Below, piece by piece: positions 7,467-14,090 of a DNA stretch of 21,980 nucleotides. The stretch lies in the NCBI GenBank assembly GCA_002345825.1, contig DDWD01000099.1, forward strand, positions 1 to 21,980. Direction: 5' to 3'. Numbering within the stretch: the stretch's first letter is position 1; each line of letters begins with the position of its first letter. The DNA comes from Bacteroidales bacterium UBA2295 (lineage in GTDB: Bacteria; Bacteroidota; Bacteroidia; Bacteroidales; Tenuifilaceae). A program made the translations under genes and the position numbers. A model generated the notes under the pieces. It ran no database searches. It was not told where the DNA came from and saw nothing but the letters and a program-made list of their open reading frames with translations.

Positions 7467-9452
7467 ATGAAACACCAAATAATGGGTACAGCCGGTCACG
7501 TCGACCACGGAAAAACCTCGCTGGTTAAGGCCCTAACTAATATCGATTGCGATACGCATAAGGAGGAGAAGGCACGAGGAATCACCATAAACCTTGGTTT
7601 CTCGTACCTCGATCTGCCCAATGGCGACTCAATAGGTATTGTGGATGTGCCGGGTCATAAAGATTTTATAAACACCATGGTGGGTGGAGCGTGCGGTATC
7701 GACTTTGTGCTGCTGGTAATTGCCGCCGATAGCGGCATTATGCCCCAAACCATTGAGCATATCAATATAATCTCGGCACTTGGTATAACCCGAGGTGTGG
7801 TTGCGCTAACCAAAATCGATTTGGTTGACGAGGAGTTAGCCCAAATGGCCCAAGATGAGGTTGCTGAATATCTTGAGAAAACATCGCTTAAAGGGGCTCC
7901 CATTGTTGGTTTCTCCGCCATATCGGGTGCAGGTAAGGAAGAGTTAATCTCAGCAATTCAGGATGTTAGTTCAACCGTTCCAGCAAAGGAAACTGGTGAT
8001 TTATTTAGGATGTATATCGATAGGATTTTTACCGTGAAGGGTTTTGGCAGCGTGGTAACCGGCTCGGTACTAAGTGGCAGTATAGCTAAGGAGCAGGAGG
8101 TTTTCTTGCTTCCCGGCGATAATCCAAAGCTTAGGGTGCGATCCATTGAGCGTCACGGTAGACCTGTCGATTTGGCCTTTGTGGGCGATAGAGCGGCCAT
8201 CAATTTAATTGGCCTGAAGAATGATGAGTTTAGCAAGGGGCAAATAATCAGCAGTAAGCAGCTGCCCGAGACTTCAATGGTTGATGCCACAATATCACTC
8301 TTCGATAATGTTGATGCGCTATCCTTATGGTCCAACGTAACGCTAATTTCTGGTACATACGAAACGCAGGCGCGTATGCACCTAATAACTGCCGATTCGA
8401 TAATGCCCGGCGAGGGGGCCATAGTGCAGCTGCATCTTAACAAGCCTGGCGTTTTGCTGGGTAGAGATAGATTTATTATCAGAAATACCTCGGCCGATAT
8501 AACGTTGGGGGGCGGTTATATTATCGATTCCTCACCATTGCATCATCGTAAGCGCACACCCAAGCTAATTGAATACCTGCAAAATCTTTCGCAAAGTATA
8601 CTAAGCGAGGAGAGTACCAACGAGATGGTAAGCATTGAGCTGCGAAAGGAGATGCGTCCATTTACTCCCGATGAGATTGCCGATAGGCTGCATATTAGTG
8701 TAGATGAGGTTAAAACGATGATTGGCAGTGGCAGCGGTAAATTTTTGGTGTTCGATTCATCTATAGGCCAAATCCTTATTGATAATTCCCATAGCCAAGC
8801 ATTTGAAGGTAAAGTGCTCCGAATAGTCAGTGATTTCCACTCAAAGAATCCTATTCTACCCAATGGAGTCGATCTGAATGAGATTATTGGAAAGCTGGGA
8901 TTGTCGAAGTATAAGGCTGGAAAAGACTATCTTGAGGTTATGCTCGAGCAGCTAGTTATTAAGGGCCAACTCGATAAGCATACCAACACCTATATAGTAA
9001 AGGGGCATCGACCAAAAATTAATCAGCAAACACAAAGCGAGATTGATTGGCTTGAGGGTGAAATTCTCAAGTACGATATGGAGAAACCTGTGCTATCGGA
9101 GATTGAGGAACGGGCGGGGGATAATAAAATCCATAAAAGCAAGCTTAAACTTTACCTATCGTATTTAGCGGGAGAGGGGAGAATTCAGTTTTACCAATCC
9201 GATTTTTTACATACAAGTGCAATTAGTAAGGTTAAGCCCCTGTTGCTAAGTAAGCTAATCGATAGTGATAATGGGATTGATATCCCTGAATTTAAGGAGT
9301 TAGTTGGTGGAACCAAGCGATTCAGAGCGTTACTTACAGATATTCTGGTTGCCCAAAAACTAATATCACTAAGGAAAGATGCTGAAACCGAAACAAGAAT
9401 CTTAATTACACCAAATGGCCGAAAGCAAGCAAATGATGGTATATCTCGATAA
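7467..9452 (+). CDS. selB: Selenocysteine-specific elongation factor (SelB)
   Basis: SelB is a GTPase that brings Sec-tRNA-Sec to the ribosome and binds the SECIS hairpin in the mRNA. Numbering from ATG 7467 (661 residues), the G1 loop GHVDHGKT is at 10-17, followed by the switch region RGITINLGF, G3 DVPGHKDF and G4 TKIDLVD. EF-Tu-like domains 2-3 continue to about 370. The C-terminal third carries winged-helix modules for mRNA binding (for example the segments around PFTPDEIADRLHIS and the final FRALLTDILVAQKLI). An open frame extends upstream to GTG 7440 through a non-conserved repeat; family members begin just before the G1 loop, so I prefer 7467 (7482 is another option). The end overlaps the next gene by 17 bases. 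Confidence 0.96.
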   Translation: MKHQIMGTAGHVDHGKTSLVKALTNIDCDTHKEEKARGITINLGFSYLDLPNGDSIGIVDVPGHKDFINTMVGGACGIDFVLLVIAADSGIMPQTIEHINIISALGITRGVVALTKIDLVDEELAQMAQDEVAEYLEKTSLKGAPIVGFSAISGAGKEELISAIQDVSSTVPAKETGDLFRMYIDRIFTVKGFGSVVTGSVLSGSIAKEQEVFLLPGDNPKLRVRSIERHGRPVDLAFVGDRAAINLIGLKNDEFSKGQIISSKQLPETSMVDATISLFDNVDALSLWSNVTLISGTYETQARMHLITADSIMPGEGAIVQLHLNKPGVLLGRDRFIIRNTSADITLGGGYIIDSSPLHHRKRTPKLIEYLQNLSQSILSEESTNEMVSIELRKEMRPFTPDEIADRLHISVDEVKTMIGSGSGKFLVFDSSIGQILIDNSHSQAFEGKVLRIVSDFHSKNPILPNGVDLNEIIGKLGLSKYKAGKDYLEVMLEQLVIKGQLDKHTNTYIVKGHRPKINQQTQSEIDWLEGEILKYDMEKPVLSEIEERAGDNKIHKSKLKLYLSYLAGEGRIQFYQSDFLHTSAISKVKPLLLSKLIDSDNGIDIPEFKELVGGTKRFRALLTDILVAQKLISLRKDAETETRILITPNGRKQANDGISR

Positions 9453-10602
9453 TTCAGCCACATCGTGGCCTAAGCCACCGCAGGTAACTGAGGCAATTAC
9501 AAGGTTTTTAACCGGCTGTGGAGCAAGCCCTGGTCGGTCGGGTCATCGAATGGCCATTAGTGCCGCCCGTGAGGTGTTCGAAACCCGTGAGCTAATAGCC
9601 CAGCTTTTCAATGTGCCCAGTTCCGATGGGGTAATTTTTACCTCCAATGCCACTCACTCGCTAAATATCGCCATAAAGGGGATTTTGCAGAAGGGCGATC
9701 ACGTAATAACCTCAACTTTTGAACATAACTCCACCATCCGCCCCCTAAGGGAATTGGAAGCAAAGGGTATTATCGAAGTTTCTGTAATCGGATGTAATTC
9801 ATCTGGATATTTCGATTTGGAAGCCCTAAGGAGTTGCATAAAGCCAAATACACGTTTGGTTGCAGCAATTCATGCATCCAATGTAACTGGCGATATTTTA
9901 CCCATTGGGCAAATAGGTGATATTTGTAAAACCAACAATCTTTTATTTTTAGTTGATGCTTCCCAATCTGTTGGCATTATACCAGTTGATATGCAGGCTA
10001 ATAATATCGATATGCTGGCCTTTACAGGCCATAAAAAGTTGTATGGGCCAACAGGTGTAGGTGGCCTTTGCGTTGCTACCAACCAGATTCTTATTCAACC
10101 ACTTATGCAGGGGGGCACAGGTAGTCGATCCGAGAGCGAGTTCCACCCCGACTTTTACCCAGATAGACTAGAGGCCGGAACGCTCAATACCGTCGGAATT
10201 GTTGGGCTTAAAGCTGGAATTGAGTTTATTCAAAGTAAAGGCCCCGATAATATTCAATTCCATATTCATCTTCTAACCAGTAAATTTATTGAAGGACTAA
10301 AAGCTATTCCAACAATTGATGTGCAAAGAACAGCGATGGGTAGTTTACAAGTTGGGGTCGTTTCGCTAAATTTGCAGGGGTATACACCCAGCGATTTGGC
10401 CTTTGCCCTCGATAGCGAGTTTGGTATAATGATTCGTCCCGGCTTACATTGCGCTCCATTAGCCCATAGGGCTTTAGGAACTTTCCCTCAGGGTTCTGCT
10501 CGCTTTAGCTTTGGATGTTTCAATACAATCGCTGAGGTTGATTACACTATGGAAGTCTTGAGGAAATTAAATGAGCGCACAAAAATTACGAAGAGGAGCT
10601 GA
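9436..10602 (+). CDS. Class-V aminotransferase / cysteine desulfurase family, selenium-linked
   Basis: This is a 388-residue PLP enzyme of the SufS/CsdB fold, close to the group found beside selD in selenium-using bacteria (TIGR01977-like by recall). Numbered from ATG 9436, it starts with YLDNSATSWPKP. It has the cofactor-binding Asp in DASQS (about D174), the PLP Lys in TGHKKLYGPTG (about K200) and a catalytic Cys in RPGLHCAPLAH (about C339). It should remove S or Se from cysteine or selenocysteine to form a persulfide or perselenide. The context (selB before; yedF, DUF3343 and selD after) suggests supply of selenium to SelD; the substrate preference is inference. The reading frame is open from 9415, but the family N terminus fits 9433/9436. 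It overlaps selB by 17 bases, indicating coupled translation. Confidence 0.9.
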   Translation: MVYLDNSATSWPKPPQVTEAITRFLTGCGASPGRSGHRMAISAAREVFETRELIAQLFNVPSSDGVIFTSNATHSLNIAIKGILQKGDHVITSTFEHNSTIRPLRELEAKGIIEVSVIGCNSSGYFDLEALRSCIKPNTRLVAAIHASNVTGDILPIGQIGDICKTNNLLFLVDASQSVGIIPVDMQANNIDMLAFTGHKKLYGPTGVGGLCVATNQILIQPLMQGGTGSRSESEFHPDFYPDRLEAGTLNTVGIVGLKAGIEFIQSKGPDNIQFHIHLLTSKFIEGLKAIPTIDVQRTAMGSLQVGVVSLNLQGYTPSDLAFALDSEFGIMIRPGLHCAPLAHRALGTFPQGSARFSFGCFNTIAEVDYTMEVLRKLNERTKITKRS

Positions 10603-10659
10603 GGAATGTTTAGATAATATGCTAAGGCTAGAATATCTATTTTAACTTTTTAATATTAC

Positions 10660-10690
10660 ACTCTGTGCCTCCGTGACCCTGTGTTTCAAA
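10660..10690 (+). repeat. Intergenic repeat, copy 2, upstream of yedF
   Basis: This is the second copy of the sequence at 7419-7448, in the same orientation. It ends 15 bases before the yedF ATG, almost the same distance as copy 1 from the selB start. Between the desulfurase stop (10602) and here the DNA is A+T rich with no promoter match. The shared position before two selenium genes may be chance seeding of a genomic repeat or a leader with a role in expression. Confidence 0.75.
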
Positions 10691-10705
10691 AAGATACATT
10701 AAATT

Positions 10706-11314
10706 ATGAGAACAATAGATGCAAAGGGCGAATTATGCCCAAAACCCCTAATCATGACCAAGAAAGCTCTTGGTGAGATTGACGATAACGAAACCCTAGA
10801 GGTTCTGATCGATAATGAAACCTCGATGAACAATGTAAAACGTTTTTTAGCTGATAATGGCTTTACCCCAAGCGTGCGAAATGAAGGGAAAGTTTTTCAC
10901 GTACTCGTTAATAAAACTGGCGAGATGCCCGAGAATGCACCCGTGGGGGATTACTGCGAGATAGACTTTCCCCAAAAATCTAATTACGTAATTGCTTTTC
11001 AGCGCGATAAACTAGGCGATGGTGCTCAGGAGTTGGGCGAGATTCTAATAAAAGCATTCATCAATACGCTTCCAGAGGTTACTAATCAGCCCAAATCGTT
11101 AGTATTCCTTAATGCTGGGATTTTCCTTGCGCTTAAAAACTCTCCAGTGATCGAGAGCCTTGCCAAACTTGAGCAAAGTGGAGTGAAAATTTTCGTCTGT
11201 GGAACTTGCCTCGATTACTATGGCGAGAAGTCAAACATCGGGGTTGGAATAGTATCCAATATGTACGATATTCTAGAGCAGCTATCCACCGCAAGCAGCG
11301 TGGTTTACCCTTAA
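10706..11314 (+). CDS. yedF: YedF-like selenium metabolism protein (TusA + DsrE-like domains)
   Basis: The 202-residue soluble protein has two domains. The N-terminal TusA/SirA domain (1-75) has the sulfur/selenium-carrier motif GELCPKPLI with C11. The C-terminal DsrE-like domain (about 92-200) has a CGTC pair (C165, C168) in KIFVCGTCLDYYG. This two-domain form with both cysteine sites is the 'selenium metabolism protein YedF' type that accompanies selD. It probably accepts selenium or sulfur as a perselenide/persulfide from the desulfurase upstream and passes it toward SelD. The transfer direction and the role of the CGTC site are inferences. DUF3343 follows after 31 bases and selD next, so the three form a tight operon. 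The symbol is applied by domain match. Confidence 0.9.
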   Translation: MRTIDAKGELCPKPLIMTKKALGEIDDNETLEVLIDNETSMNNVKRFLADNGFTPSVRNEGKVFHVLVNKTGEMPENAPVGDYCEIDFPQKSNYVIAFQRDKLGDGAQELGEILIKAFINTLPEVTNQPKSLVFLNAGIFLALKNSPVIESLAKLEQSGVKIFVCGTCLDYYGEKSNIGVGIVSNMYDILEQLSTASSVVYP

Positions 11315-11345
11315 ACAATACCCATCACCAATTACCACTACCATT

Positions 11346-11573
11346 ATGAATTACCTAATCCTAACCTTCCAATCGACGCACCATGTGCTAAAAGCCGAAC
11401 GGATTTTAATAGCCAAGGGCATAAAGTTCGATATTATTCCAACACCCAAGGATATTACCTCGGAGTGCGGAATGTCAATTCGAATCGACCCGCACATAAC
11501 CAGTAGCCCTGTGCTCAATTCAATCCTTTCCGAGGCGAACTTTGAATTTGATATCTATGAAAAACCCATGTAA
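11346..11573 (+). CDS. DUF3343 small protein, putative Se/S carrier
   Basis: This 75-residue protein matches the DUF3343 (PF11823, 'putative Se/S carrier') pattern. It begins with a strand and helix (YLILTFQSTHHVLKAERIL), then IPTPKDITSECGMSIRI with the conserved Cys C41 next to Gly, as in other members. Family proteins are usually 70-90 residues and occur beside selD and YedF. The conserved Cys is the likely attachment point for selenium or sulfur; this is inferred from family context. Its stop TAA shares its last A with the ATG of selD (TAATG), so the two are translated together and probably in fixed ratio. Confidence 0.9.
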   Translation: MNYLILTFQSTHHVLKAERILIAKGIKFDIIPTPKDITSECGMSIRIDPHITSSPVLNSILSEANFEFDIYEKPM

Positions 11574-12610
11574 TGAAGAATTTTGATTTGCTAAGTACCG
11601 TTGAGTATGGCGGATGCTCAGCCAAACTCCCGGCTAAGGAGCTAAGCGAAGCATTGGCCAATTTACCCAAAACTCCGCACCCCAACCTGTTAGTCGATAT
11701 CGAAACCCACGATGATGCAGGAGTTTACAAGATAAGTGATGATTTGGCTCTAATTCAAACCACCGATTTTTTCTCACCCGTTTGTTCCAACCCCTACGAA
11801 TTTGGCCAAATATCTGCCGCAAATGCGCTGAGCGATGTTTTTGCCATGGGAGGCGAGGTGCTAACCGCTTTAAATATTGTTGCTTTTCCCGCTAATGTAC
11901 CTCTAGATATTCTTAGAGAGATTTTAAAAGGTGGAACCGATAAGCTAATTGAGGCAGGTGGCGTTATGATGGGAGGTCACACCATTGTCGATGATGTTCC
12001 AAAGTACGGGCTGGCCGTTACCGGTAAGGTTCACCCTAACCGAATTATTACCAATTCCGCTGCTCAACCTGGTGATGTTCTAATTCTTACAAAACCTATT
12101 GGCGCTGGTGTAGTTATGGCCGGTAAACGCATTGGAGAGGTGAGTGATGCTGATTATCAGATGGTTCTCGACAGCATGAAGCAGCTCAATATGGTAGGTG
12201 CTAGTATTATGCAAAAGTACAATGTAAAATGCGCAACCGATATAACCGGTTTTGGACTCCTTGGCCACGCCCTTAAGTTAGCTCAGGGTAGCAATGTAAC
12301 GGTTCAAATTGACAGCACTAAAGTACCTCTGCTTAAAGGTGCGTACGATTTAGTTGATTTGGGCTGTATCCCAGGGGCATGCTTTCGTAATCTTGAGTAC
12401 GTTGAGGAGCATTGCCAATTTGCAAGCACCCTCGACTATAACCTTAAGATGCTGCTACTCGATGCCCAAACTTCAGGCGGATTATTGGTTTGCGTTAAGC
12501 CTCAATTGGTGAGCAATGTAATGTCTGATTTCCAGCAACAGGGTTTTATTCATACAGCAACTATTGGTGAGGTGCTTGAGGGTACCAATGGAAAAGTGCA
12601 GGTAGTTTAA
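11573..12610 (+). CDS. selD: Selenide, water dikinase (selenophosphate synthetase, SelD)
   Basis: SelD uses ATP to turn selenide into selenophosphate, the selenium donor for SelA. The 345 residues are normal length. The N-terminal catalytic motif is YGGCSAK: C15 and K18 match E. coli C17 and K20, while the second Cys of the GCGCK form is Ala here. There is thus one active-site Cys and no Sec in this SelD. The metal/ATP-binding run IETHDDAGVYKISDDLALIQTTDFF follows in pieces (near 43-67). Also present are ANALSDVFAMGG, GGHTIVDDVPKYGLAVTG, TDITGFGLLGHALKL and DAQTSGGLLV. It overlaps the DUF3343 stop by one base. No tRNA 2-selenouridine synthase (selU) is in the window, so Sec synthesis is its visible outlet. 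Confidence 0.97.
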   Translation: MKNFDLLSTVEYGGCSAKLPAKELSEALANLPKTPHPNLLVDIETHDDAGVYKISDDLALIQTTDFFSPVCSNPYEFGQISAANALSDVFAMGGEVLTALNIVAFPANVPLDILREILKGGTDKLIEAGGVMMGGHTIVDDVPKYGLAVTGKVHPNRIITNSAAQPGDVLILTKPIGAGVVMAGKRIGEVSDADYQMVLDSMKQLNMVGASIMQKYNVKCATDITGFGLLGHALKLAQGSNVTVQIDSTKVPLLKGAYDLVDLGCIPGACFRNLEYVEEHCQFASTLDYNLKMLLLDAQTSGGLLVCVKPQLVSNVMSDFQQQGFIHTATIGEVLEGTNGKVQVV

Positions 12611-12611
12611 A

Positions 12612-12642
12612 TTGACTCTAATAAGATTATTCAATAAGTTTG
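12612..12642 (+). promoter_or_regulatory. Candidate promoter for the secreted protein gene
   Basis: TTG at 12612-12614, then 20 bases, then TAAGTTTG at 12635-12642, matches the Bacteroidota -33/-7 arrangement (TTTG, about 19-21 bases, TAnnTTTG). It lies just after the selD stop. Predicted initiation near 12649 gives a leader of about 50 bases before ATG 12701, which separates this gene from the selenium operon. The -7 octamer is identical to the one before tRNA-Sec. Confidence 0.55.
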
Positions 12643-12700
12643 TACATAATACTAATTGCTTGTCTACCAGCTATTGTGTAAACCCTATAAAATTACTAAG

Positions 12701-13489
12701 ATGAAAAATTTAATCAGCACACTTCTATCGGCATTCCTAGTGCTTTCTAACCTTTTCGTATTCGCTCAGGGTAACCCTGAGCCTATTGCTAAGGAGATAA
12801 TTAAGGCATATCAAAAACAGGATTTGAATAAACTCAAGGTGCATGCTACGGCTATGGTGCAAAATGGTCTTGTCGACGGTTATTTCAAAACTAATGATGC
12901 CAAACTGCTGGTTGCCATGGCAAAGGATTGGGATGGTACAATTAATGAAATCCGATACCAGCGAATTAGCATTATGGGAACATCGCCACTTCTGGCCTTT
13001 GCTCATTTTGGCGATTTACCCGGCGGAAAGGTAAAGGTTGCCACTTTAACCAGTTTGAAAGAGTCGCCTTGGAAAGCATTTACCTTTGGAATAACGGATA
13101 TGGATAAGGAGGAGTTTTTATCCTTGTTAAAAGAGATTCCAACAGAGAAAGAATCGAAACCTAAACCCGCAGCCAAAGGCCCCGATACACCCATTAAAGG
13201 CTTTTCTGTTGAGATGGCTAATGGTGAAACTTACAGCAACCCAAGTTTGGATAGGCTGAAAGCTTCCCTTAAAACCCTCGACGATGATAATTTCTTCCTC
13301 ATTCTTAACAGCAGTAATGGCTTTTTGCAAACCACTATATCGGAGCAGGGGTACATCGTACAGCATAACCATGGCGATGGTATGTTCGAAGCCAAATCGT
13401 ACTTTACTTTCGAAATGTTGATCGATATCTTTGAGAAGTATCTAAACAATGATGATTGGAAAGATGTAGATAGTTGGGTTGGTATGTAA
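12701..13489 (+). CDS. Secreted or periplasmic protein of unknown function
   Basis: The protein is 262 residues from ATG 12701; the frame is open to TTG 12656, but the signal peptide decides the start. Residues 1-22 form a classic signal peptide (MKNLISTLLSAFLVLSNLFVFAQ) with cleavage likely after AQ. No lipobox is seen. The first half (about 25-145) begins with a helix PIAKEIIKAYQKQDLNKLK, typical of NTF2-like/DUF4783-type periplasmic proteins. A Lys/Pro-rich linker (about 145-163) follows. The second half (165-262) is acidic and aromatic, with FFLILNSSNGFLQTTI and a Trp-rich end (DDWKDVDSWVGM). I do not recognise a function. It has its own promoter match and a strong terminator, so its place after selD may be coincidental. 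Confidence 0.75.
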   Translation: MKNLISTLLSAFLVLSNLFVFAQGNPEPIAKEIIKAYQKQDLNKLKVHATAMVQNGLVDGYFKTNDAKLLVAMAKDWDGTINEIRYQRISIMGTSPLLAFAHFGDLPGGKVKVATLTSLKESPWKAFTFGITDMDKEEFLSLLKEIPTEKESKPKPAAKGPDTPIKGFSVEMANGETYSNPSLDRLKASLKTLDDDNFFLILNSSNGFLQTTISEQGYIVQHNHGDGMFEAKSYFTFEMLIDIFEKYLNNDDWKDVDSWVGM

Positions 13490-13510
13490 TAATTTCACTA
13501 GTGAAAGATA

Positions 13511-13540
13511 AAAAGCTGCTTTAATAAGGCAGCTTTTTTT
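13511..13540 (+). terminator. Rho-independent terminator
   Basis: A 9-bp stem AAAAGCTGC (13511-13519) / GCAGCTTTT (13529-13537) with a 9-base loop runs into eight T residues (13533-13540). It lies 22 bases after the stop of the secreted-protein gene. Because the 5' arm starts with A residues it may also work in the reverse direction. Confidence 0.85.
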
Positions 13541-14090
13541 ATGCAGTTAATTTTATTGTACTTCATTTCAATTATTTGTCGAAATATTATTTGTGTTTAA
13601 TAGCACAATATATTATACATCCCTGTTTAAGTCCTTAGGGCATAAGTTCAGTTTATTGTTTGAAGGGCCATGTTAATGTCCAGTTATATAGCTTCTTGAG
13701 TGTTGCTCTTATTCCTGAATCTTCGCAGTGAACATTTTGTGAAAAGCCAATTTTTCTGCTATAAAATATCGTTTGGACTCCACTTGTTATCACTATGAAA
13801 TATGACTTTTATCATATAGAGCTAACCGTAACATTTTCTAGATTTAAACGAAGCGAGCATTGCACTAGGAATTTATATAGTGTTACACAAATAACACTGT
13901 TAATTAGATAACAACTCTTCAACTTCGCTTTTAAATAATTATTGCAGTAATTGATGTGTTGTACAATATGTTTTGAGGTTAAGGAATGAGTAATTAAGGG
14001 CAATTGATAGCACATTAATTCAATTTTGGCTTTAAGTGATACACTATATTTTTCGCTACAAATCTCTAAAAATTATTAACTGATATAAGT
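13541..14090 (+). other. Long A+T-rich upstream region of the formate dehydrogenase operon
   Basis: These 550 bases lack a credible gene. They are markedly more A+T rich than the flanking coding DNA, as expected for a regulated promoter region. They contain a perfect 7-bp inverted repeat (13879-13898, listed separately). A promoter-like stretch has TTG at 13942 and TATGTTTTG at 13967-13975, one base longer than the TAnnTTTG consensus. No known riboswitch fold was recognised. The final bases before the ATG (14076-14090) are A+T rich, as usual for this phylum. Confidence 0.5.
13879..13898. promoter_or_regulatory. Inverted repeat, candidate operator for the formate dehydrogenase operon
   Basis: AGTGTTA-CACAAA-TAACACT is a perfect 7-bp inverted repeat with a 6-base spacer, about 190 bases before the formate dehydrogenase start. 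The 5-6-5 core (TGTTA, six bases, TAACA) has the geometry of CRP/FNR-family sites. Such regulators commonly control anaerobic formate metabolism. No regulator gene is in the window, so the link is inference; a chance palindrome cannot be excluded in A+T-rich DNA. Confidence 0.4.
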
